From Ruminococcus sp. (GTDB lineage Bacteria; Bacillota; Clostridia; Oscillospirales; Ruminococcaceae), in the NCBI GenBank assembly GCA_017622925.1, contig JAGAQC010000004.1:1-64000 (forward strand): 64,000 nt of DNA, written 5' to 3'. The notes under the pieces are model-generated. The model was not told the DNA's origin. It did no database searches and worked only from the letters and a program-made list of their open reading frames with translations. Positions 36,323 to 45,600 of this stretch are shown here, piece by piece. Positions within the stretch are counted from its first letter, which is position 1; every line of letters begins with the position of its first letter. Made by a program: the position numbers and the translations under genes.

Positions 36323-39300
36323 TTATTTTGTCACTTCGGGAAGTGAAGTAATTATCTTAGCGTCTATCTTCTGGATAGCAAGCGCATCGCTCGGCAAGAT
36401 GCCGTCTCCTCTGTTGCAGCAGTCTGCGTTTTTAGCGCCCTGCTCCGAAAGTCCGTACTTGTCGGGATTCCCCAAAGCCTGAAGAATAGCGGTCGAGTCT
36501 GCAATAGTTACCTTGCCGTCGCAGTTTGCATCGCCGATAAGTCCGTCGTCAACGGGGTCTGTGGGAGTCGGCTGTGTTCCCGATTCTGAGTATACAATGT
36601 AGAAAAGATTTGCCGTATCTGCCTTTGTTATTGCATGCTGACCTGCCGCAACGTCTACCGTAATGATACCGTTGCCCGACGCCGTATACTTTGTTCCGTC
36701 AACCTTTACAGTTGCCGAGGGTTCTACGAATACAAGTGTGAGCTTTCCGCCGTTTGCCGCATTGAAAGCGATGTTTGAGGCGGATTCCATTTTCAGGCAC
36801 TGAGTAAGAGTTTTGCCGTCGTAATTAACAGTTCCCTTACTTGTTGAGAGGTTGCCTGTGATAGTGTAGAATGAGCTTGAAGTACCGTTTGCTGTAAAGT
36901 CATGAACATATCCGCCCTGAACAGGTGTTACGGGTGTTGTGGGCGTTGTGGGAGTTGAGGGCTCTGTGGGAGTTACGGGTTTTGTCGTAGTCTGAGCAGG
37001 TGTGGGAGGATCAACAACAGTACCGCCCGATATTTTCATGTTATCCATGCAGCCGCCGTCCGTCTCAAAGAGAGAGTTAAGAGCTGTGTAAAGGGATTCG
37101 CCTGTTGCCTCTGTCAAGCTGTAAGTACCTGCGGGAACGTATGAAATAGAAGCGTTTGTATCAAAGTTTGCATACTTATTGGAAGAATTTACCTTCTGGC
37201 TCTTATCAGTTACAACAGTCGCCTGCATATCCGAGCCTTTCTTGATGCTGATATAAGCGTCATTGTAGCTCTTTACAACACCGCCCGATGTAACTCTGCA
37301 CGGGTCTTTACATTCATTTACAAAGGCATTGTACTCAGAGAAGATGAATGCGTTTGCACGTGGATTCTGACAGTAGCTTGTCTGACCGTCGTATACGTTG
37401 TTGTACATGTGAATGTCAGCCTGACGAGCGAGAGGTCCTCTCGATTCGCAGTTTTTCCAGTAGTTGTGGTGATATGTAAGGTGGTACTGGAGACTTGTAT
37501 CCGATGAACCTACGAGGTTTGTCTTGTGATAGCCCTCATAGTAGCAATAGCTGTTTGTGAAGTACTGACCGCGTTTGAAATCGCATGCGCCGTCGCCCTC
37601 AGCCTTGTCTGATTCAGCAGGGTTGGCAACCTTTGGTACATAGAATTCGCAATTGTGTACCCAGCCTCTTTCAACAGGAGTTGTAAGTTCGTCCCCTGTC
37701 TGAACGCCCTCAAGACCGATACAGTCCTCGGGAACGTTTCTGAACGCAATGTTTCTTACTTCAAAGCTTTTACCAAATTCGGGAGCAGCAGACTCAGCCA
37801 TGAAGTGGAAGCCCCAGCCGTTGATTACAGCGTCATTGCCGACACCCTCGATCGTGATGTCCTTGCCTGATTTCATTCTTGCCATGAAACCGTTGTCGCC
37901 TACCGAACCGCCGTTGCCTGTCGAGTCGTATTCCGTAAGACCCGCAGGAGCTTTAACATCTCCGACAATTCTGATAACGAGGGGAGTTCCGTCCTCGGCG
38001 AGCTTCTTGATAATACCCTGATTCGAGTTGCATGTTCCGCCGTTGGAGGTCTTGCCGCCGCCGACGTCCTGACCGACAGAGTTGAGAATATTACCGATAC
38101 CCTTTACAGTTGTGCCGTCTTTTGACGTAACCGTTACAGTATCCTTGTTTTCGTCTGTAATGTAGAGAACCTTTGCATTGACTTTAAGCTCGCCGCCGTC
38201 CGTGTATGCGCCAACGCCCTCGTTATAATTGAAGTGTGCATAACCCGAACGATCCTGCGCGCCTACAGTAATGCCCGATTGTACGACCTTGCCCTTTGTT
38301 GTGTCAAGAGTGATCGAATAAGTACCCGGTTTAAGTCCGAGAAGATCGACTCTCACACCCTCTGCAACATCTCTTACAAGATATTTAAGATCGTCGCCCT
38401 TGAGAGAGCCTGTTGACGCTCCCGAATATGAAACGCCTGTAACGCTTGCGTCGCTAAGACCTGAACATACAAGGTATGCCATTTCGTTCCAACCGCCTGC
38501 ATAAACGACCTTTACATCTCCCGAAGGAACAACAGGCGCAGGAACATCGGTTACAACAGGCGCAGGTGTAGTTTCAGCAGGAGTTGTCTGTACAGGAGTA
38601 GAGGGTTTAGTCTGAGGAGGAGTTGTAGTAGGGGGATTCGATACGTCCTCCTTGAAGCCCGAGCCGATAGCTACTATAGAATCGTCATAAGATATAAGCG
38701 CAGACTTTAAAGCTGAGTTTACCGCATAGGACGCATCGTCCACGGAGTCATCAAAATCCCACTTGAAGTCGCCGCCGTCAACACGGCCTGCCTTTGCTTC
38801 GAGAATAGCGGGAACGTCCTCGGCAGCGTCGAGATTGTAGCTGTACATTCCGCTTGCCGTGTCGAAATTATTGTAAGTTGCGCCGCCGCTTGCAGCCTTT
38901 ACGGACGAGGGAACTTGCTCGTCCCTCGACTTTGCGTCATAGAAATCGAACTGCGTATTGTTTGCGCTATAGGGAACGTAAGTACCGCCCTCGATGATAT
39001 TGCCGAAAGCCTTGATCATTCCGCCAACTTCGCCGCTGAACGTACCCTCGCCTGCTGCGTCCGTACCCTGACCTGAGATCATCATAGGATTCTTGCAGTT
39101 GCGGAAATAGTTGTTTTCAGCGAAAATATCGGAATCTGTCGTTGAACCGATACCATACTTTGCATTGCCGTCATAGTAGTTGTTGTAAACATGAACAGTT
39201 GCAACTCTTACACGGGGGTGACGGGAATCGGAATGGTCGTACCAGTTGTGGTGGTAGGTGATGTAATTTGACGTATCAGAGGCATTTGCGCCTTGAAGAT

Positions 39301-40294
39301 TACACTTTCCGTTATCAAAGAAGTGATTGTACGAATGAGTGATGTGGTGGGACTTCTTTGTATCGAGCGCGCCGTCGCCCTTTACCTGATCGGCGTCAGA
39401 ACCTGCGTCGCCGTAGAAATAATCGCAGTTATGTACCCAGCAGTATGAGTCGCTCTGCTGGAGTCCGATATTGTCTCCCTCGGAGCTGTTGCAGTTCATT
39501 GTACCGAGGTTTCTTACCTCAACATCAACGCAGTTTTTCAGTACGATTCCCCAGCCGTTAGCTGTTGCGTCGCTGCCGATGCCCTCGATAGTCATGCCGG
39601 CGGTTACTGTGTCAACCATGAGGTCGCCCTTTGGCATATTTGCAGGGTCGGTAATATTTCCGATAAGTCTTATGGAGATCGGGCGTGTTTCCTTGCCTTT
39701 TTTGTAGGCTGTAACGATATTCTGGATTCCCTTGCACTCCACGTTGCCCTTGCCCTCGGCGTTGAGGGAGGCTGTAACGGTGTCCTTGGTTTCCTCTGTA
39801 ACGTAAACAACTACAGCGTTGTCTTTAAGTGTTCCGTCAGCGTTGTAAGCTCCGGGCATGTGACCGTCCTCAAAGGCATAGCCGCTTCTGTCGTGTGCAT
39901 AAACACTTGCCGTACCCTCAGCAGCCTTTGAAGTATCTTCCTTGCCGTTGATGATAGGCACTACCTTCATTGTGTGGCTGCCTGCCTTTAAACCGATCGC
40001 GTCCGCTCTCATGTAGCCGCTGTACTGTCTGATAAGCTCGCTGTCGATCTGTGTGCCGTCAACGTAAACGTTGTAGCCTGCCGCGCCCGATACAGCTCCC
40101 CATGTTGCGTACATTCCCTCTGCGTAGCCGACAGTCGCGTTGATCTTCACGCTTGCCTCGGCAGCAAACGAAGCCGTGAGCGAACCGAGCATAGGAACAG
40201 CGACGCTGCCTATAGAGCCTGTTACCGCAGTAACGCTCATTACAGCGGAAGCCGCTGCCGCCATGATCCTTTTCTTCTTAATTGAATTTCTCAT
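36323..40294 (-). CDS. Secreted double pectate lyase (two PL1 domains) with a putative pectin-binding domain and dockerin
   Basis: A 1323-residue extracellular pectin degrader. The order is: signal peptide (1-45), Fn3-like domain (~46-130), PL1 domain A (~135-560), Pro/Thr linker, second Fn3-like domain (~600-695), PL1 domain B (~700-1110), linker, a beta-sandwich module (~1165-1260) resembling the CBM77 pectin binders of ruminococci, and a dockerin (~1270-1323) with ANCDGKVTIADS and NRGDGILPSDA. Domain A keeps the PL1 core YHHNWYDHSDSRHPRVR and VHVYNNYYDG; domain B has YHHNYWKNCESRGPLAR. The catalytic Arg appears present in both. The CBM family is my guess from memory. Confidence 0.92.
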   Translation of the reverse strand: MRNSIKKKRIMAAAASAVMSVTAVTGSIGSVAVPMLGSLTASFAAEASVKINATVGYAEGMYATWGAVSGAAGYNVYVDGTQIDSELIRQYSGYMRADAIGLKAGSHTMKVVPIINGKEDTSKAAEGTASVYAHDRSGYAFEDGHMPGAYNADGTLKDNAVVVYVTEETKDTVTASLNAEGKGNVECKGIQNIVTAYKKGKETRPISIRLIGNITDPANMPKGDLMVDTVTAGMTIEGIGSDATANGWGIVLKNCVDVEVRNLGTMNCNSSEGDNIGLQQSDSYCWVHNCDYFYGDAGSDADQVKGDGALDTKKSHHITHSYNHFFDNGKCNLQGANASDTSNYITYHHNWYDHSDSRHPRVRVATVHVYNNYYDGNAKYGIGSTTDSDIFAENNYFRNCKNPMMISGQGTDAAGEGTFSGEVGGMIKAFGNIIEGGTYVPYSANNTQFDFYDAKSRDEQVPSSVKAASGGATYNNFDTASGMYSYNLDAAEDVPAILEAKAGRVDGGDFKWDFDDSVDDASYAVNSALKSALISYDDSIVAIGSGFKEDVSNPPTTTPPQTKPSTPVQTTPAETTPAPVVTDVPAPVVPSGDVKVVYAGGWNEMAYLVCSGLSDASVTGVSYSGASTGSLKGDDLKYLVRDVAEGVRVDLLGLKPGTYSITLDTTKGKVVQSGITVGAQDRSGYAHFNYNEGVGAYTDGGELKVNAKVLYITDENKDTVTVTSKDGTTVKGIGNILNSVGQDVGGGKTSNGGTCNSNQGIIKKLAEDGTPLVIRIVGDVKAPAGLTEYDSTGNGGSVGDNGFMARMKSGKDITIEGVGNDAVINGWGFHFMAESAAPEFGKSFEVRNIAFRNVPEDCIGLEGVQTGDELTTPVERGWVHNCEFYVPKVANPAESDKAEGDGACDFKRGQYFTNSYCYYEGYHKTNLVGSSDTSLQYHLTYHHNYWKNCESRGPLARQADIHMYNNVYDGQTSYCQNPRANAFIFSEYNAFVNECKDPCRVTSGGVVKSYNDAYISIKKGSDMQATVVTDKSQKVNSSNKYANFDTNASISYVPAGTYSLTEATGESLYTALNSLFETDGGCMDNMKISGGTVVDPPTPAQTTTKPVTPTEPSTPTTPTTPVTPVQGGYVHDFTANGTSSSFYTITGNLSTSKGTVNYDGKTLTQCLKMESASNIAFNAANGGKLTLVFVEPSATVKVDGTKYTASGNGIITVDVAAGQHAITKADTANLFYIVYSESGTQPTPTDPVDDGLIGDANCDGKVTIADSTAILQALGNPDKYGLSEQGAKNADCCNRGDGILPSDALAIQKIDAKIITSLPEVTK

Positions 40295-40369
40295 TGTTTT
40301 TCCCTCCGATAAGTTTTTTTAAATATAATGATATATGACCGAGAACTCATTTTCCCGACCGTCTGATTT

Positions 40370-40386
40370 GTCAGCCCCTTGCTGAC
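40370..40386 (-). other. Stem-loop at the start of the pectate lyase leader
   Basis: GTCAGC pairs with GCTGAC around a 5-nt loop, about 10 nt downstream of the -10 box. It would cap the 5' end of the mRNA and might protect it or act as an operator. Confidence 0.5.
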
Positions 40387-40397
40387 CTTGTAACTAT

Positions 40398-40426
40398 ATT
40401 ATAGTCCATTTTTTTCCGAATTACAA
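40398..40426 (-). promoter_or_regulatory. Sigma-A promoter of the pectate lyase gene
   Basis: On the minus strand TTGTAA (40421-40426) and a perfect TATAAT (40398-40403) are 17 nt apart. The leader of about 100 nt ends in CGGAGGG before the ATG at 40294. The remaining part of the 322-nt gap (40430-40570) is AT-rich with no recognisable site. Confidence 0.7.
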
Positions 40427-40570
40427 TGATATATAATACTGATTAACTGACTTATTGTGCTTTTGAGTTATTCTGTAGAATTTAATTTATCATTTCCATT
40501 CTGTATAATAACACTCCATTTTTCATAATATAATTAAAACAAAAAGTAACATTATTTTTTACTAAGTATC

Positions 40571-40605
40571 AAAAAAGCTGTACAGCATAATGCTGCACAG
40601 CTTTT
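40571..40605 (-). terminator. Terminator after the anti-sigma-like gene
   Basis: AAAAGCTGT and ACAGCTTTT pair around CAGCAT/ATGCTG; on the minus strand the stem runs into TTTTTTGATAC, 12 nt after the stop codon. Confidence 0.85.
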
Positions 40606-40616
40606 CTGTAAATATG

Positions 40617-41792
40617 TTAATCTTCGATCAACGCTAACTGTATTTCATTGTCAATAAATTCAATTCTTCCGATCTCTTTCCCTGCTGTACATTCTATAAA
40701 GTTCAGTGGTATTGGTTCTGCATGACATATTGACAACACACCGTTTTCATTGCTGAGTACCATATCGTGATCCCAATATACATAATCAAATACGGCTATA
40801 TCTTTGCTTTGCGTATCAAAATAAGCAATATGTGAACGATGTATACCTGAACCCCATGAATATGTAAAGTACAGTTCATTACTGCCGTTATGGTCTATGT
40901 CAGCTACTGCAAATGATGTAAGTCCCCAGCCGCCAAAACTTTCGCCAAGAAGATATATCTCATTTTCGTAAAGTAAAAATCCTTCGCCGTATATATGTCC
41001 TCCGCCGTCATTGTCAAATTTAAAAATACGTATATCATATTTATCTGTTATTTCCTGCGGAGTGACATTATAACAGTCTCCCCTTCCGTCGTTGCCGTAT
41101 TTTTCACGGAAAAGTTCCATAAACTCTTCCACGCCGTCCGTTGACGGTGTAAGCTGAAATACATTTCCGTAGGTAACGGGATTTACTGTGGTCTGCATCG
41201 GTTCTTCCGTCTGAATCGGCTTCTCTGTTTGTGGAATCTCTGTTTTTTCGACTGCCTCTGTCCGAATCGGTTCTTCCGTATTAATTTGTTCTTCCGTCTT
41301 GATCGGTTCTTCCGTCTGGAGCGATTCCTCTGCTTTGGAGCTTTCTATCTCTTTGATTGCCGTGGGCTGCGTTGTTTTGACCAGATAAGTCGTTTTAGCA
41401 GTTTTAACAGTTTCAACCTTTTTTTCTGCGCAGGTTGCAGGAGCAGCTGTTGTTCTGACAGGCGATACCTGTTCCGATATGCTCATATCAGATGTTTCTT
41501 TACTATCCTCCGCGTTTGTTGCAGAAATCAATAAAGAATTGCTGTTCTCTGTTTCGTCGTTAAGATCGGGCTTTTTCATATTCAGCGAAATAATCGAAAA
41601 AATTACCGCCATTACCAAAAACACCGACGACGTTGTGGCTATCAATGAAATTTTTCTGTTCATAAACCCAACTCCTTTCATTTCTTCGGAATCTGTAAAT
41701 TTTTCTGTCAAAGTATTTTTTTCGTTGACTTTCTCCCTATGCTCATTAAGCCTTTTGATAACGTTTTCCGTCATTTCCTCAGAACTTTTCAT
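40617..41792 (-). CDS. Membrane protein paired with an ECF sigma factor, likely anti-sigma/sensor
   Basis: Likely regulator of the adjacent sigma factor. I chose the ATG at 41792 (391 aa), with AAGGAGG 9 nt upstream. The short N-terminal helical region (about 1-45) could bind the sigma factor; one membrane helix follows (about 50-72). Outside, a low-complexity tether of Thr/Glu-Pro repeats (TEEPI, TEKPI) leads to a soluble C-terminal domain (about 215-391) with the DIDHNGSNELYFTYSWGSG loop, reminiscent of calcium-binding FG-GAP/VCBS-like repeats. No zinc motif of ZAS anti-sigma factors is seen. The role is inferred mainly from gene position (14-nt overlap). Confidence 0.7.
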   Translation of the reverse strand: MKSSEEMTENVIKRLNEHREKVNEKNTLTEKFTDSEEMKGVGFMNRKISLIATTSSVFLVMAVIFSIISLNMKKPDLNDETENSNSLLISATNAEDSKETSDMSISEQVSPVRTTAAPATCAEKKVETVKTAKTTYLVKTTQPTAIKEIESSKAEESLQTEEPIKTEEQINTEEPIRTEAVEKTEIPQTEKPIQTEEPMQTTVNPVTYGNVFQLTPSTDGVEEFMELFREKYGNDGRGDCYNVTPQEITDKYDIRIFKFDNDGGGHIYGEGFLLYENEIYLLGESFGGWGLTSFAVADIDHNGSNELYFTYSWGSGIHRSHIAYFDTQSKDIAVFDYVYWDHDMVLSNENGVLSICHAEPIPLNFIECTAGKEIGRIEFIDNEIQLALIED

Positions 41793-42333
41793 ATCTGAAG
41801 CCCTCCTTTTCAAGCTTTGATCTTAACGCCTTTTTCGCATTATAGATAAGATTTTCTATTTGGCGACGTTTTTTCTTCATTATTTCCGCTATCTCCTCAT
41901 TACCCATATCTTCAAAGTATGACAAATACAATACCTGCCTGTAATCCTCTTTAAGAGAACTTATAGCTTTATGAAGAATTTTTTTCTGCTCATTCTTTAT
42001 CAGTTCGGATTCAATATCGGTCATATCAGGTATATCGGCGCATTCCTGAAACGATACAAAATGAAAACGTCTGTGCTTTCGTATGTAATCAACAGCAGTA
42101 TGTCTGCCAATAGAATACAGCCACGTTTTAAATGAACTTCGAGCAGAAAAATCAGGTTGTTTAATAGCGATACAAACAAAGGTTTCTTCTGCAATATCTT
42201 CCGCAGTATTCAGATTATTGCAAATACTGTTAAGATATAATATCAAGCCGTCCTTGTATTCCGCTATAATATCACCTATTGCATAATCGTCACCATCAAG
42301 AAAACGGCGGTAGCTACTTGCACCGTTATCCAT
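41779..42333 (-). CDS. RNA polymerase sigma factor, ECF family
   Basis: Directs RNA polymerase to an alternative promoter set, usually in response to envelope signals. The 184-residue protein has sigma region 2 (about 20-95, with NLNTAEDIAEETFVCIA and FKTWLYSIGRHTAVDYIRKH) and region 4 (about 120-175, with LKEDYRQVLYLSYFEDMGNE and AEIMKKKRRQIENLIYNAKK). GGGAGGTG precedes the ATG. It overlaps its putative partner and has a 158-bp foldback sequence immediately upstream. Confidence 0.93.
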   Translation of the reverse strand: MDNGASSYRRFLDGDDYAIGDIIAEYKDGLILYLNSICNNLNTAEDIAEETFVCIAIKQPDFSARSSFKTWLYSIGRHTAVDYIRKHRRFHFVSFQECADIPDMTDIESELIKNEQKKILHKAISSLKEDYRQVLYLSYFEDMGNEEIAEIMKKKRRQIENLIYNAKKALRSKLEKEGFRYEKF

Positions 42334-42347
42334 AGAACACCTCCCTA

Positions 42348-42505
42348 TACTAATCTCTGACCAAACCCATGAAAATCTTCACCGCCATCCACTTGCTGCT
42401 CGTCGTCAAACGCCCTTGTAAGGCGACAGCCTGCCTGCGGTCGTTTTCCTTGATCAGCAAGCGCCTGCCGATAAATCTTTTCATGGAACCGATCAGAGAT
42501 CAGTA
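42348..42505. repeat. 158-bp imperfect foldback element upstream of the sigma gene
   Basis: The outer arms (42348-42380 and 42473-42505) are an imperfect ~33-bp inverted repeat sharing CTGA(T/C)CTCTGA..., CCATGAAAA and ATCTT. Inside, CTTGCTG (near 42393) pairs with CAGCAAG (near 42455), and CGCC/GGCG lies near the centre. Frames of 44-48 codons cross it on each strand but have no family features. It lies 14 nt before the sigma factor start, ending just short of the ribosome-binding site. The 308-nt gap otherwise holds the terminator at 42563-42590. It could be a MITE-like insertion or a structured leader. Confidence 0.65.
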
Positions 42506-42562
42506 TTAATTTTCCTTTCTACTCATTAGTCGTAAGTTTTTCTGAAAACTCTAAGTAAAATA

Positions 42563-42590
42563 AAAAGTCCTGCATAAACCGCAGGACTTT
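42563..42590 (-). terminator. Terminator after the FtsX-type permease gene
   Basis: AAAGTCCTGC pairs with GCAGGACTTT around a short loop, and the minus strand continues TTTTTATTTTA, about 50 nt after the permease stop. Confidence 0.85.
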
Positions 42591-42641
42591 CATCAATTTT
42601 CTTTTAGCAACAATATAACGTTTCACAAAATACCAAATATA

Positions 42642-45600
42642 TTAATCAACGGATTTCAGCGATTCAGCCATATTGATACGCTCCAGCTTTATTGCCATAA
42701 ACAGGTTGACAATAAAATTAAAGGCAAAGGTCAGAAGAATGCTGTAAACATAGCTCATGGGCAGGATAATGGTGCTGAAATCCACTATATCCACCTTTAT
42801 ACAGGAGATAACAAAGCTGTGAAGCGGAACTCCGAGAAGTATACCTGCAATTATACCCATAGCCGTAAGCGCAAGATTTTCTCTCAGTACATAAGCGGAC
42901 GTTTCTCTGCGGAAAAAGCCGAGTACCTTGATAGTCGCTATTTCGCGTGTACGCTCGGTTATATTGATGTTTGTAAGATTATAAATAACGATAAACGCCA
43001 AAGCCGCCGCACATACTATTACAAGAAGTACAATATAGTCAAGACTGCTCATCATTTCCGCCATGCGTTCTTTGGTGTTCTCGAAAAGCTCTGCGGAAAT
43101 TATATTTTTACTTCCTCTGAGTTCAGTCGTCAGCTTTGTGTGGTCGTCATTATCGGAGAAGTTCACAAACGCCTTGTTAAGTCCCATTTCCTCCCCTAAC
43201 TGAGCTTCATAGGTCTCTTTTGAAATATACACGTAATTATATGCGTGATTTTCAAATACTCCCGTGACTTTAAGGTGCAGCTCACGCATATTCTCATCAC
43301 GGAGGGTCATATCGTCCCCTGTCTTTACATTGTATCTCTCGGAAATGCTGTGACTTACAAGAGCCTCGCCAAGCTGCGGACTATCGAGAGGTTTACCCTT
43401 TTCATCGCGAAAACACATGAAAGAGCCGATTTTTTCAAAGTCCTCGGCAGCTTCAAGGTCAATACTTTTTACCCTGTTTCCGTAGAGCAGATTCCACGAA
43501 CTGTGACGGAGCATGAGAGAGCTTTCCGTCTTTTCGTCAAGAAGCGTGCGTACTGCGGAGGTTTTATCCGTTTCAAAGGTAACAGCGGCGTCTGCAATTT
43601 GTATCTGCTCGAATTGTATGTCCGCAAAGCCTGCAATAGAATCCTTTAAGCCGAAGCCCGTCAGCAAAAGAGCCATACAGCCGCCTATACCCACGATCAT
43701 CATGAAAAAGCGTCCCTTGTAGCGAAAAATATTTCGCGCCGAGACCTTGTGAAGAAATTTCATTCTGTTCCAAATAAATGGAATGTATTCGAGAAGCACA
43801 CGCTTTCCGGCTTTAGGCGATTTCGGTCTCATAAGACCTGCGGCTGTTTCCGAAAGCTCCGCGCGGCATGATACCCATGTAGTCCCGAGGGAGCATAAAA
43901 GAGAGGCAAAAACAACGATGACGGCAAGCTTCAGGTCAAAATAATACGGAATATCAAGCGGAATGTATATAAGCTTATAGGTCATCCAGATAATGGCAGG
44001 AAACAGAAACGTTCCCAATGCGAATCCGACAATACAGCCGATAAGTGAAGCCGAACCCGAGTAGAACATGAATTTTCCCATAACAGCCGCTTCGGAATAT
44101 CCCAAAGCCTTGAACATTCCTATCTGAGTACGCTGTTCCTCGACCATTCTGCTCATAGTCGTCATACAGACCAAAGCCGCCACGAGAATGAAAAATATCG
44201 GGAAAACCTTTGCCACCTGTGCGACTATTTCCGAATCGTTTTCAAAAAGCGCATATCCGATATTCGTGTTTCGGTCAAGGACGTATACGGAAGGACTTTT
44301 CAGATCGGCGATGTCCTGCTCCGCATCAGATATTTCCCGTTCTGCGTCGGCGATCCTTTCGTTAAATTCCGCAAGACCGCTTTTGTAATCGGCAAGTCCG
44401 TCGTTGTATTCCGACAGACCGTCCTCATATTCGGCAAGACCGTCGTCGTACTCTTTTTTGCCGTTTTTCCACTTCTTCAAGCCGTCCTCATATTCTTTAA
44501 CGCCTTTTTGAAGCTCGGCTTCGGCTTTTTCGTATTCCGAAAGACCTCGCTCATATTTATCCCTGCCCGATTCAAATTCGGCGCGTCCTGCTTCAAGCTC
44601 CGAGCGGCTTGCGTCAAGGACCGACTGCTGCGAATCAAGCTCGGCTTTTGCGGAATCAAGCTGCGACTTCGCCGTTTCAAGCTGTGCAAGACCGTCTTTA
44701 AGCTGAGACTGCTGCTCGTCGGGCAGATAGTCAAGCATCGCAAGAAGTTCGCCGTATTGGCTGTAAAATGCGTTTTCCTCCGCTTCATACCCTGCAAGTC
44801 CCGTGTGGTATTCGTTCCATGCCGAATCAAGCTGTGATTGTCCCTCCGAAAGACTTGCTTCACCCTCAATGAGCTGTTTTTCACTTTCGTCAAGAGCGGC
44901 TTTCGAGCTGTCAAGGGTCTTTTTCGACTTTTCAAGCTCTTTTTTTCCGTCGTCTATTTTCTTTTTCGAGGCGTTCAATTCCTTTTCGCCCTCGTCAAGC
45001 TCCTTTTTGGCGGAATCAAGGTCTGATTTGGCTTCATTAAGCTTTTTTTCGGACTCGTCAAGTTCTTTCTGAGCATCGTCAAGCTCCTGCTTTCCTTCGG
45101 CGCGTTTTTCCTCAAGCTCGGCTTTACCGTCGGAAAGCTCCGCTTCCGCTTCGGCGATAACGTCATCGTAACGCTTATTCGCAGTCTCCTCCGCCAAGCG
45201 TTCCCATTCCGATTTTTTCTCCTCGATAAAGCTGTCGTAATCGTCCGAATATATAAGCTTATCGTGGTCGAATCTGATAAATATCTCGGTATAGCTGTCC
45301 GTATTGAACGCCGCCTCGGGAAGATACACAAATCCCGATACCGTGCCGTCACCGACTGAGGTAGTTCCTCTTTCGTGATTGATATAAAATGAAGACTCAA
45401 CAAGCGCAGTAACGGTATAGACCGTTTCACCGAGGGTATCTGTGACGTTTTTGCTGTTTTCGCCGTGAACCTGTATCTTGTCGCCGATTTTCAGTCCTCT
45501 GTCGTTTTCTGCGGCGCATTCGTTTTCTTTTGTCGGCAGCTCTCCCTCAACCAACAGCAGATCGTTGATATTACGGGGCAGCATATGGGTTTTCATGACA

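Noticed and set aside
42369..42515. Small genes of 44-48 codons inside the foldback element
   Set aside because: They exist on both strands because of the palindrome and lack ribosome-binding sites or recognisable features. Kept only as a note under the element.
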